Below are positions 43,470 through 55,500 of a DNA stretch of 64,000 nucleotides, piece by piece. The notes under the pieces were generated by a model, which did not search any database, was not told where the DNA came from, and saw nothing but the letters and a program-made list of their open reading frames with translations. Where the stretch lies: assembly GCA_935421135.1 (NCBI GenBank), contig OW285191.1:11411700-11475699 (forward strand). The letters are read 5' to 3'. Numbering within the stretch: position 1 is the stretch's first letter; each line of letters starts with the position of its first letter. This DNA comes from Bugulina stolonifera (taxonomy: Eukaryota; Bryozoa; Gymnolaemata; Cheilostomatida; Bugulidae). Both the position numbers and the translations under genes were made by a program.

Positions 43470-46400
43470 TAAGAAAGCGGTTATGGTGTGGATACATGGA
43501 GGTGGCTACATGATTGGTTCGGGAATACCATATATAGGAGCTGCACTAGCCACTACTGGTAATGTTATTGTTGTATCAATTAACTACAGACTTGGAATTC
43601 TGGGATTTCTGGCTCTGGAGAAAGGTAAGGCTAGTAGTTCATACAGCCTAATTTCTCAGATAATGACCCAGTTAAACTTTGACATAGGTTAAGTTGACCT
43701 ACTTAAGGTCTACATTCTTCATAGGTTCTCGCCCTTGTCAAGATGCTGAAAGCATTCCTGAGACAATACTGTACATGTATTTCTTGCCTTAGAATGTGTA
43801 TCTGAGCTATACAGTTATACAGTCATAGGTTTGTTTTCTGCTAAGAAATTTATGAGATATTTTGCTGTAGGAACTGGGAATTATGGATTATGGGATCAGA
43901 GAGCTGCTCTGCTTTGGATTAAATAGAGCATTGAACAGTTTGGAGGAGATCCAGACTGTGTTACCATATTTGGAGAATCTGCAGGAGCTTCGAGTGCTTC
44001 TGCTCAGACAATTGGACAACATAATGATGGACTATTCAAAAGAGCCATATTACAAGTACGTATATGTGCATTTAACTGAATAGAAGATTGTTGGACGCAG
44101 ACTTGAAAAACACAGGTTGAATTCTTGTGTACTTCTCATCGCCTGTTCCAACTGATTGATCAGCTATAGCATAAGGGAAGACACATCCTCATGCTTGGGT
44201 TTATGTGAATTTTCTCTCTTTTCCAGCTACATGTGTTGCGTGGTGCTATGTACATATCTTTTGCGATTCTGTAGTCTGGGGCAATATTTGGGCTGTTTGA
44301 CCAATCGGATAACATGAGATACAAATGGGAACAGTCACTCAGAGAGGAAAATAGCTGTCCTGCCGATAAACACGTCTTTGAATGTCTGGAGAGTAAAACT
44401 GCAGAAGAGATTATCACTCAAACTAAAATTTTGGGCCAATTGCCACCGGTGGCAGATGGTGATTTCTTCTCAGAGGAGACGTCAAATAATGAAAACTATG
44501 AATTATCTAGAAGGTAAGTAATTCACTCACTTCTTCTGGTTATGGCATCATAATTGATGCAGATATTTAACTATTGTACTCTAACCTTTTGCAATCTCTT
44601 ACTACAGCCGCTGACTTTAGCATACTAGCAATGACTTATGGGGTATAGTATAGTATCCATAGCAACATGTATATCGCACAGTACAACACGTAGCATATCA
44701 GCTGGCCAAGCAATAATTAGCTCAAGTAACAACAGCTATCAGTGCCCGTGCTAACAGCTAATCGTTAGTGGTAAGCACTCTGTCCATGCAAGGGCATAAT
44801 ATCAGCAGGGTATGTATACTATTAGTAAAATAGATCTCTTTTCATATTAGGTTTGACCTAATGGCAGGATTCAACGGTCAGGAGGGCGGCTTGCTCTACA
44901 CTATGGAAATCGCTATGTATGCACGAGTTCAAAACAAGTCCGTTGAAGACGGAATTGACATGGAACTCGTGAGGGATTCACTAAACATAAAATGTCTTAC
45001 ACAGATAACACCACTCTCTTCAGACCTTTGCTCCAGTTGGGCGATTGACACCTACCAAATTGATGAAGCTGCTGATGATAAAGATCGGGCTTTAAGACTC
45101 GTGGAATTTTTAGGTACATAGACTCAATTTGTAGTTTGTTTCAAGCACTCGTTAATCTGAAATTAAAAGCGTTTAAAAAACATTAAAGCGTAAAAGCGTT
45201 AAAAAACATTTTAAGAAAGTAAACTCACTGGTTGATGTTCTGGAAAAATATACTACAGCAAGAAATAAGGAATGCGGGGTTAAGTTATCATGTAGGCCTA
45301 TGCCTACCAGGGTGTCCTTTGGCAAGATTGAATTTTATTCTAAAGACAATGATGAGGTTAATAGTCTAATGTCTTAATACAGCCTGATACTTGCGGATTT
45401 TGTCTTGTGTCTCCCCTATTCCTTTCCCTTCCGCCTTTCTAGAATACATCAGACACAGACATCACTCTAATATTTCTTGTTTGTTTGCTTTGTGAAACAC
45501 ATATAATACAATATTCAATCATCCAGGTAGAACACACACACAAGTTATGTAACATAACCATGCATTTATATCAGTACACTTTTAATGGTGAGTTCATATT
45601 TTTAGGAGAAGTAACATTCAATGAGGATGCAGTAAGGCAGCTAGAAGAGCACAGTACTGGTGATACGTTAACACATGCCTACTACTTTACTGAAGAGCAT
45701 AAACCTGACCCTCCTAACCCTCTCTGGACTGCACCCGGTTGGCTGAAAAAAAAGGCGGACCATGGAGATGAGCTTCCGTTTGTCTTCGGTGGCACGTCAA
45801 TAGTAGCTGACATGAAAACAAATAATATTAGGAAAAGTATGTAATTTTACAGAATGCAATAATACTACAACAATAGCGGGTTTTGGTTGTGCTGTTAATT
45901 TTGGGGCAAAAATATTTCGCCATCTTTGACTAGTAGAAGAGCTCCCAATCTTCTAATTCTGTTGGTAAAGGTTATACCGGCAGCAGGTAACCGGCAGCAG
46001 GTAATCAAAAACCACTGCTATAAATAAACCTCCCAAGAACAGCCATGTCAGGTGTTAAAGTATGCATACCCATGTTGCACATTACACGTTGCATGTTACG
46101 TGTTACAGAGATGCTGGAAATGGATGAGCTAATGGAACCCTTCTTGAAGGGAATCAACAAGAATAATAGCAAACTCTCTGTTGACATGCTGAAAATGTGG
46201 ACTAACTTTGCTAATTCAGGGTAAGGTTGTGTTATTAACAGACCCAGATAGTGCTACATAGTTCTGTTTGAACATCTGAATGATTAACTATACAGGAATC
46301 AACTTGTTAGTGCACAGTTACCATCCATTCATTCAACTGTGATCCAATGCACTAAACAACCATAAACTGCATATATGCACAAGAGCAGATAAATCTTCTG

Positions 46401-47026
46401 TGTATTTGTGGTAGAAAAGCATGCAAGAATACAATTATATTTCTAATAAAAATACTCAGCTAATATACTGAGAGCTAATACTATATTTCGGCTAAAAATC
46501 TGAGAAAATTGTAATGGAATAGTTTTTGAATAGCAATAACAGTGTAGCACATGTACATGCTTTAGAAATCCAAATCAACCGACAGCCATCTCTGAGACAA
46601 TACCAACATTCCCAGAGTTCACTGCTGATTCCAACCAGTTTCTAGAGATTAACAGTAAGAACATGCAGGTGATAACAACTCCTCACAAAGATAGACTACA
46701 TAAAATGAGAAATGGCCTGATGACGGCAAGAAAAAAGCAGAAAGAGGCTGATAAACGACCTAATGAAACAGGTATATACATGTTAATACAATCATAATTG
46801 TATGACTATAATAGTCATACTATTATTATTGTGGTAGATTACTGTGTGATAATATTTTTGTTATTAGGGAATAATTCATAAATTTAGCTTAGTAGATTTA
46901 ATAAATTTATCAAACTTCAACAATATTTACACTTTAAATGCTTATGCTCTGCGTTTGTAGTATCTCTGCTGCTGATTTGTAGGTCAGGGAATCAGTGGAT
47001 GTAGCAAGACAAGAGACGAGTTGTAG
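43464..47026 (+). pseudogene. Carboxylesterase/cholinesterase-like gene, 5' end missing, one in-frame TAG, C-terminal RDEL
   Basis: Alpha/beta-hydrolase of the carboxylesterase family (ester hydrolysis). Exons: 43464-43624 (VMVWIHGGGY oxyanion hole, INYRLGILGFL), 43871-44055 (GNYGLWDQRAALLWIK, FGGDP, nucleophile GESAG), 44275-44513 (ECLESK...PVADGDFF), 44851-45113 (DLMAGFNGQEGGLL), 45606-45836 (catalytic His in DHGDELPFVFG), 46109-46220 (MWTNFANSG), 46566-46771 (NPNQPTAISETIPTFPEF and a basic tail), 46983-47026 (ends KTRDEL). All splice sites are GT-AG with matching phases. RDEL resembles the xDEL ER-retention ends of luminal carboxylesterases. Two problems: TAG at 43924-43926 where the family usually has a charged or polar residue (WIK-x-SIEQFGG), and no N-terminal exons (about 100 residues) upstream, where a reverse transcriptase fragment and a duplicated segment lie. 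So it is probably inactivated, though a distant first exon and a stop polymorphism or assembly error remain possible. Confidence 0.8.
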
Positions 47027-47696
47027 ATGATGTCATGTGAGAGGGATAAACAAACTACCTGCTATTTATTTCTGGATGAAATTCTTACTGATTTTTTTCA
47101 CTTTAGTTAATTTTTTCGGCTAGTTTGATCAAAGTGTTCACTGCAGTCACATGTTCTACCATTGCAAGATGGCAATGTAATGCATCTAATAATCAATGCT
47201 AACACCAACAGTGAATGAATTTACTTGTATTTAATTATCCCAAAGAAAAACAATATAAAACATTCATTATTATATTAGTAGCTTTTGTTCCATATTTCTT
47301 TATGTAACGTGCATTTCAGCCTGTCTTACTTCAATTATTTGGTTGTTGCTCTTGTAAATTCAAACTATTATACTCTTCCTTTAACTCTTTGTAATTATGA
47401 CAGGAAGGATCACAGTTTACAATATAGTTAGTAGTAAGTGTTGTCTTCCCTTTGCTCGTCTATGCTGAGGAATCATAGACTAGCCACAGACTGTGGCCAC
47501 AGTCCTATCTAAGATAAGGCAAGAAGTAAGGGGGTAATGAGGGATGCCCAACTGGGAATCACTTGATAATACTAAGACGGTTGGTAAGATATAAAATAGT
47601 ACAGCATGCTTCTCATTTGTTCATGTGTTTGTATACCTAATAGTTTTGAAGTCTATAATATTAAAACAAGTTAGTCATTGCCTTGCTATTGTATTG
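47027..47696. other. Intergenic, 3' flanks of esterase and acidic peptide gene
   Basis: Convergent 3' ends of the plus-strand esterase and the minus-strand small peptide gene. No other gene is seen. Confidence 0.45.
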
Positions 47697-47702
47697 TTTA
47701 TT
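47697..47702 (-). terminator. Poly(A) signal of small secreted peptide gene
   Basis: AATAAA on the minus strand (47702-47697), 137 bases past the TAA stop of the peptide gene. Confidence 0.6.
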
Positions 47703-47838
47703 ATTTATATTTCAATCTGTTTACACATCAAGTTTACCTGGTTAAAACAAGTTAATGATTAGAGCAAGTAGCTGTTATTTTATATGCACAGAAATTCCCT
47801 CTGTGAACCTTGGTGGTGGTGATGGTTATCCCTGCACT

Positions 47839-48597
47839 TTAAGGACTTGGAGTGCTTTCAGGGCTCTCAGGGCTCTCAGGGCTCTCAAGGCTCTCAGGAC
47901 TTTCTATACTAGAGCTTTCAAATTGTTCTGAAGATGCAGACACCATAACTGAGCTGCTCTGAAGGACCATCAGGAGGGCTGTAAAGATGTAATGCACATT
48001 AGGATGGGCAACTCTACATGTAAGTCAGGGTAAATCATTGCATACATTAGTATAAGAGTATCATACTTAATTCCATAAAATTACACAATACCATTTAGAT
48101 TATACCAGTGTAGTACTACATGTATAATATAGCTTGGATCTTAAAATTGTCTTGCAAAATACGGAGAGCTATTGAACAACTTTTGATTCTCAATGGGATT
48201 TGCCCTGCCAATATGTAAAGCTACAATAATTATACCTTGTAAAATGGGGGCCTACAAATTTTTCAAAAATAGAATAAAATATACGTGTAGGAAAGATAAA
48301 TAGATACATGTAGCTCATATGCAGTTCTTAGAAGAGCTACAAATCTCACAGAAGTCAAATTGAGGACATTTAAACAACCAACTAGATTGTCAGCTCTATA
48401 AATTGTACTTGTTACTAAATTATATTCTGTATTGTGTATGTACAATGTATATATAATATATTGAAATAATCTTACAGGCCACCACTATACGATAGTATGG
48501 TACAGAGAGAAAGGGAATATTGTGTAACATAAATATATATAAATAGTAAACAATTCTTACCAAAACACAGGATAGCGAAGAGAAATGTGATCCTCAT
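47839..48597 (-). CDS. Small secreted Ser-Pro-Glu-repeat peptide, two exons, 58 residues
   Basis: Minus-strand exon 1, 48597-48561, encodes MRITFLFAILCF plus the first base of the next codon, before a strong donor GTAAGA. Exon 2, 47978-47839, starts after CTTTACAG in phase 1 and ends in TAA. The joined product begins with a signal peptide of about 27 residues (hydrophobic to MVSA). The mature part is an acidic, Cys-free tail of about 31 residues, with SPE/LES triplets repeated about five times and ending TPSP. Most repeat serines are followed by x-Glu, the S-x-E context used by secretory-pathway casein kinases (family knowledge). A TATA box and a poly(A) signal lie at fitting distances. No homologue is recognised. 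Both exons are too short to stand out as open frames, so it is easily missed by ORF calling. Confidence 0.72.
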
Positions 48598-48681
48598 CTT
48601 GATCTGGTAGATTTCTGAGATGTAGTTGAAGAATTGGAAGAAATGTTAGATAACAATGAAGTGCTTGACATACAGGCTCTG

Positions 48682-48689
48682 CTTATATA
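48682..48689 (-). promoter_or_regulatory. TATA box of small secreted peptide gene
   Basis: TATATAAG on the minus strand, 85 bases upstream of the ATG at 48597. This fits a transcription start about 55 bases before the ATG. It is the only gene in the window with an obvious TATA box. Confidence 0.65.
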
Positions 48690-50740
48690 CTAAATATGGT
48701 TATACATTAGTTACGATACATTTATGTTTCACTGGAGCAGATGAGAATATAATTGGCTTCCCTGAAATATCATACGACAATTACACCCAGTATAAGTCTA
48801 TATATATCCTGACATAAGCACGTAGACTATGTAAATGTATACAACGTAGGGTCTACATATCATGTGGTGTATTCGTTTTATGCTACTACGTGGACGAATA
48901 GCAAACAGGCAGGTTAGTAAGTATCTCCTCCATAGACACATGATGACAAGTGTCACAAGTGTATTAAATCTGTCTATTGCTCAGACTTACATGTAAGCAA
49001 TGTGTGCCTTATTCGTTGTATCAGCCAATCACAATAGTGAACCACTACTGAAAGATGAACTCAATGTTCCAAAGTAGCAGCATATGGTATAAAGTACAAT
49101 AATTGCAGCATCTATCAGGTGACAGCTGCCAACATTGAGGATTTTATGAGGTTTTTAAACTAGTTTTTCAGACAAAGTATTTCCAAGAAACTTGCTCACC
49201 AAAAGAGACAGTTTGTCTGTCTGTTTGTGGCTATGATCTAAGCTCCAGGATTTAATTGCGTACATTAGTTACTTGTACACGTGTTGCATCGGCCAACATA
49301 GCCCAGCGACCATCTATTATCTTGCCTGTACACCTTACCTGCTACTGGTGTTGGTCCAATCTATTGGACTTTGTGTAGACATACATATTGCAGTATTATG
49401 CTATATTAAACTAATATTATATATTTCCTACTATATGCATAAAATCTGTAGGTTGAGAATGTCATCGTCACCAACGTGTTGTCTACTTTTCCGATGCCAA
49501 AAATGGATCTGAAGATGCCAACTTACACCAATAAATATTATGATACCATTAGCATTTCTCAGAATAACCTGATGTCAACTACTTGAGTTAAAGAGCTCGT
49601 TGACATTATGAGATAACATCACGTAAACAACTGCTCATAAACATGCTCAAATATATCTCAGCTTGGATAGCAACAGCTTCTTCCTTATATTTTTTGTAAT
49701 TAAACGAATTAACAAGCATAAAGTTAGGATAAGAAAATCATGTTGATTTGTGAGTGGACTGGTGGACTGGGTTTTTTACTTCTCTACTTAGACTTTCTCT
49801 ACTAATTTGGACAATTGTCATTTGAGGCTGCAAGTTTAGGCTTTATACACCCTTCTATACACCCCAGCTACAGAGATTATTCCTGAGCTAGCTGCATCTA
49901 CATGTAGTTAACACTAAGACCAAGCTGCTTTCAAAATCTACATCTATGTTTTGCTACTGCACCTAGAAAGCAACTTGAAATATGCCAATAAGATTTCATT
50001 TTCAAATTGTATTTTTGTTTGTCATCATTTATCAATTTTATTTAGCGTTTTTGCTTTGTATTTAAACTATATTTGTAATCAATAGTGATACAGAGAGGTC
50101 GCATACATGCACATCAATCGAGAAGTTGTGGCAAAATAGCCTTCAGCAACCTTTTTACCCAAAATTGTTAGGATAAGGGTGTATACAGGAGATCCTCATG
50201 AGTGCATCTATACAGCACATCACCACTCAGAGTGACAGGAAGAGCTAAGACACTGACAAGCTTCGAATTAACTAGAGTTGGATGGGAGAAAAACATTAAA
50301 GAAATATTTGTGATCAATCTTTGGAATGGCATAGAATCTTGGTGATGTGTTCAAGCTATAATAAAGGGTATAGAGGCATAATTTGTGCTGACTTAATTGG
50401 TCAATCGATTGCTATATTGGTAGAGTGAGGAGAAGTGCATAAATGCTTCTTTATTCATCATACATGTATCTCCACTGACATCATCGTATCTATTGCACTG
50501 AGTCAACAGAACAAACAATTCACCAATATATTATGATATTATACATGTATAAAGTTGGTGACTTTCGACACTGTTTTGGTTGTTGATTGGCCAGGGGTGG
50601 GAAAAAGGAAATGGCAGAAGACAGGACTGAATGGGGGAGTAGGATCTGCTGTGGTGACCTCAAATAGGGAGGAAGCAGAAAGATGATAATAATGATGATG
50701 ATTTGTGATATTTGCAACTCGGACAAAATAATAGGTTGGT
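48690..50740. other. Gene-free stretch
   Basis: AT-rich. A frame at 49273-49512 and others at 50520-50829 lack protein-like features. Sequence near 50235-50290 resembles that at 39260-39300 (repeat fragment). No gene is seen. Confidence 0.4.
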
Positions 50741-50945
50741 GGAGAGCCCAGGCTTGATTCAATCATTTTCTGATAGATGGTGATAGTTGGCCACATTTCA
50801 TACATGTACTGTAGGTGCAATGCGCACAATGTGGGCTCTCTCTCCCCCTCCCTTATAGTCTGCTGGAAGAAGCAAAGATTTCGGTACCAAAGAATTGATC
50901 ATTATCAAGTATGAGTAGCAGTTTGGTTCCAACCAAATCCTTCTA
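50741..50945. repeat. Repeat segment with copy at about 53098-53290
   Basis: Both copies share the AGGCTTGATTCAATCATTTT start and ACATGTAGGTGCA-type and CACAATGTGGGCT stretches in the same orientation. No coding potential. Confidence 0.75.
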
Positions 50946-51878
50946 AACACTTTATCTTTTCAAGATTTGACATCTGCCATATAAATCATTTGCTGGAATA
51001 TCTTATCATAATAATCTTATACCAGTCATCTTTCGTTATGGTCAATAGCCCAGTAGCCAATAGCCCATTGTATAATCCATGCATATAAATTCATGTAAAA
51101 AGTGTTGGTGTATCCTTACACTCATCAAGTAAGCTCTGTCAGATGGTCATGGAGTCCTGTTTGTTTCATGGTCAATTTGGTTGGAAGTACAAAAGACCAA
51201 ATTTCGGTACAAAAAGATTTATCCTGCTGATATGACATCAGTAACTACATAAACTATGTACATGTATGTACGCCTGGTATAATGTGAAGATTGCAGCTCA
51301 ATAACTTATGTCCTGTCTAAACATCAATCCACTGGTTCTGCTCGATTACTAATATATTTATATAAATATGCTATAAATTATTACATAATGTGAATGCCAA
51401 CGCAATGGATATCTTGTAAACAAAACCATTATGCTTGCATGGTTAGTTAACCCAGGTGCCATATTGTACACCATACATGCTCAGCTTGTAACCTAGTCTT
51501 AAGACCTAACTGTAGATTCGAGTGTTGGTGAGGGTGGACTCTCAAGTCTTCTGACAGCAAACTTACAAACAGCTAGAACTCTAGCTACTAGATTCTTATC
51601 AGTTGGCATCATGATTCTTATAATCATTATGATTATAGTTATCCATTTGCCAGCAACCCTCAACAACATGTTGCATAATCATGTGTTTCATGCTTTTTTT
51701 ACCAAAATGTTTTCAAAATGGTGGTGGGTATAATACATCAGAGGTTAGAATGTCTGTCCAGTGGAGACTAGCCTATCTATACTCTAGTCTAGTCATCATT
51801 CTTCTATACTGTACAATTGTTATAGCCTTAGATCTGTATATTATATGGTACCAGTTTTAGGAGATAAATAAATAGCAT

Positions 51879-52165
51879 CAGGGCTGTAAAAACCAGCGGG
51901 GCAAGGTGGGCATTCGCCAACCCAGAAATCTGTCCAAAAACAAATATTTGTTGGTATCAATTCTCAAAATTGAACATTGTACACATTGATCACAAATTTA
52001 TGGCCATCATCATAGTCTGAAAGAGTATAAGCGGCCTGTGATCCTGCCTATTTGACTTTAATTAAGAGAGAACATTTCAAGCTATTTTTAGTATTGATCT
52101 GGGCAGCCCGATACTACGCCCTGGGCTATTTGCCACCTCAGCCAAAACTAGTTGTTACAGCCCTG
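51879..52165. mobile_element. hAT-type MITE with CAGGGCTGTAA ends and known empty site
   Basis: The 287-bp element starts CAGGGCTGTAA and ends TTACAGCCCTG. It is flanked by a perfect 8-bp duplication AATAGCAT (51871-51878 and 52166-52173). The paralogous segment near 58112-58120 has one AATAGCAT and no element. Confidence 0.95.
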
Positions 52166-52219
52166 AATAGCATATAGAGAAAACCACTTCTCATGTTTCA
52201 GTTTCAGCGATGAACAGCA

Positions 52220-52301
52220 GCTATCTACCTCCGGCAGCCCTACCTGTAAAGTCTAGTCATGCTATCTACCTTCGGCAGCACTACTTGTAATGTCTAGTCA
52301 T
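52220..52301. repeat. 41-bp minisatellite, 2 copies
   Basis: The unit begins GCTATCTACC and ends GTCTAGTCAT. It is present twice here and five times in the paralogous segment at 58168-58372. Confidence 0.95.
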
Positions 52302-52500
52302 GCTATTATACATACGTAGAAGATCACATACTTAAACTAAATCCTACTGAAATCATTCCTTTATATATTGTGTAGCAGTTATGTTATATAGGTAATTATT
52401 TTTCAAAATATATAGGCCTACTACACGTAGAATAAAAATTCATATGATATAAACAGTTTTTCTGTTGTCAGCAAGTAGAAAACTCTCATCATACCATTAA

Positions 52501-55500
52501 TTGCTTCCCTGTGTTGAAGACAAACTTGAGTAAGCTGTAAATACTTTATTTCATGATCAATTTGGAGCCAATTTTAGGAGAAATAATCAATTTGACATTT
52601 TTATTGGAAATGAAGGATCTCGCCATGGCAGGGAGAACAGGACCCCCAAATCTGCCGTGTTATAAAGTAGATAATAATCTTAAGATAACATGATTTAAAA
52701 TTAAACTTAAAGCTAAACCAGAGTTTAGTAAGAAATATAAGCAAACTGAAACTAATTATTATAATTATTATTGTAACAAATAACAGCAATGAATAATTAG
52801 GCCACTCGTGAAGAATAAATAGCAGGTTGTTGTTACTCCTATCCTATAGCTAAACACACCGACTGATGCCAAGAAAACAGTCATTTTTAGAAACACCAGC
52901 ATAAAAACAATTTGAACAAAAACATTTAGTTCTCTTTTTTGGTAATGATCCTGCTTATCGGTCAAATGGTCAACACATGTTTATCTCCACATTTGGTAAT
53001 GTCAGAAGCAGTGTTCGAATTGTGGTTACACTGTGGTTACACTGTGGTCAAGACTCACAACTACTAACGCAGATAATTATAGTTATCAGTACACTACACC
53101 AGGCTTGATTCAATCATTTTCTGATAGATAGTGATAGTTGGCCACTGTTTCATACATGTAGGTGCAGTGTGCACAATGTGGGCTGCCTCCCCCCTCCCTA
53201 TTGGAGAAAGCCCAGATCATTATCAGGTAGGATTAGTGGTGCTGTTCTAACCAAAGCCCTCTAATCATTTTATCTTTTTAAGCTTTTTAAGCTTTTGCAT
53301 GCAGCGTATAAATCATTTACTGGCTACATAGTGTAATGCTTGTACTTATCTCTTCAACCAATTCCAATCGTCTTGACCTTGGCCTCTCTCCAGTGCTTAA
53401 ATTGTAAATTAAGAAGTGGGGGGACTGAGCCTATGAGGGTGTGGAGGGGTGGGGTGTGGGCACCCCCGCTTAGCCCCACGCGAGCGGAAAATTTTGCAAA
53501 ATGGCTTCTAGAGACATGTTCTGGGAAAGTTTGAGATGAGCTTCGATGATGTCTTTCGGCAAGGAATTTGTCTATTGAGCAGTCAGTTTTTGCAGATGAG
53601 TTTTTGCTTGTAAATTAGATAATACAAATTTAGCGTTGACTCGTACCTTCTGAAAGAAAACACCCCTGATATTGGAGATGCAGGACTTACAAGATGCTGC
53701 ACAAAAGAGCAAACTTCAGGCTTACTTCTAGGTGATTAGAAGTTAGATTTAATTGTCATTATGCCATAGAAATATATTTTGTTTGTATTAGTATTGAGTT
53801 CCATGTAAATGCTGCCAGCTTTAAAGCATAATTATAGTAAATGCTACCTGATGATGCCTCTACTACTACAGTAGCTCAGTTCCAAGTATGGATTGAGCAC
53901 TGGTGTCACTATCATCTAGTTTCCCTAAGAATGGATGTGTGCATAGAGGGTTACGAATATGTACGCTACCACTACTAATGGTTTTGTTGTTGAAGTAAGC
54001 AGTAGCAATACTAGGTAGAGTGTACTAATACTATTAGCAGTAGTAATAAAGAGCAACTACTTGTGGGGAGCACTAGCACTATGAGTAAGTCTTTGTACTG
54101 CTACTATTGCTACTAAAAGATGTTATTATTGCGCCACTATTATTGTGAGTGAGTGGTCAGTAGTGGCATAATTATTAGTAGGAACTTGCTAGTTAGCAAG
54201 CTGTAAAAAGGTTTTTATTACTACTAGTAGCAAAAAAGTACCAGTACTACTTGTTACTAGTCAAATCTTCTTCACACTCCATCATTAGCTATCACCAGTG
54301 ATCGAAGAGAAATAAATTAAGTGGGTAAGCTCCCAGTCAATATAGTGCAATGCACCCCAGGTGCAGGGTGGAATCGCGGCCACCAATTTGTTTCAAGTCT
54401 CTGGGATTCTTAAAATTTCTTTTGCTGGCATTAGCCTACATGGTACAAAATATTGTATGCTTTTTGAATAACATGATACTTTTTGGGCTATAGCTAATGT
54501 ATTGTCACCAGAAAATTTTAATTGTTAAGTTATATGTCTTTACCAGAAGAGATGCCACACTAAAGCCACAGAGTTGATTTAAGGCCAGGGGAGCGCGCCT
54601 GATACCCTGTTAGCAGTAAACAGTAAGAGACTGTATAGTTCAAATAGTAAGAGCACTTTATTGAGCAACAGCCTACATACAACTGAAGTCAGAATGCAAA
54701 ATTGTGCACCTTGTATTATGAAATCAGTTTTAAACTAAGGTCAAAAAGTTAACAAGTGTATTAGGTCGGTCTCGGAACAAAAGGGGTGCGAGTTACAGAA
54801 AATACAAAACGGTCTCGGATTACAAGCACTGCTACATTTCAGACTAATGAAAATAGACAATATTATAGTGATCAAGGCATGCAGCAACAGCCAATAGCAT
54901 GTAGGTTAACAAAAGGTATACAATAAAAGAAACCCGAAGGGGAAACATATATTCCCACTGCAATGTATACGAGTTAAGACAAGATAACGCAATAAGGAGA
55001 CTGTTTATGTAGTTAGTTAGAGCTATAATCAATCGAGAGTGTCGGCTCAGGACACACCAATATACAGTAGCTATCAAACGCTGATGAATTCAGTTGCGAT
55101 GGCTATGTACAAGAACTCTCAACTCGGTTTTCTTTGAGAAGCTGTAAAGTGCAACGAATAGAGATAACCACAATCAAAATTAGTAAAATCAGAACATAGG
55201 ACCTATTTCACACTAAAACAGTGACATTTTGCTTTCAAAGTCTGAACTTCTGACACCATTTAGTTTCACAAAATTTAAATAGTAGCTCAAATAACTCTAC
55301 AAAAATCTTGAGCTAAATAACGAAAGAATTTAACTTGACTTGCAGTTGGTCCAGATAATTTGATAAAAACTTGAGTTTCTCTTCTGGGGCCATGCAAAGA
55401 TTTTACTTCTAGCTTCAAAGATTTGATTAGTCATTAAAAATGGATTGACTTGTGACTAAGAATTGGCCATGGTGACTTGAGTCTCAAAAAAAACCACTTG

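Larger units (their letters stand above)
50990..52500. repeat. Segmental duplication, copy 1 (partner 57113-58565)
   Basis: Long, high-similarity alignment in the same orientation with 57113-58565, for example across ATCCATGCATATAAATTCAT and CGGTACAAAAAGATTTATCC. The copies differ by an inverted-repeat element present only here (51879-52165), by minisatellite copy number (2 here, 5 there) and by about 110 bp near 57185-57300 present only in copy 2. No gene lies inside. Confidence 0.9.

Noticed and set aside
43883..44083. Plus-strand frame overlapping the second esterase exon
   Set aside because: It is an out-of-frame shadow; the GESAG-containing frame is the conserved one.
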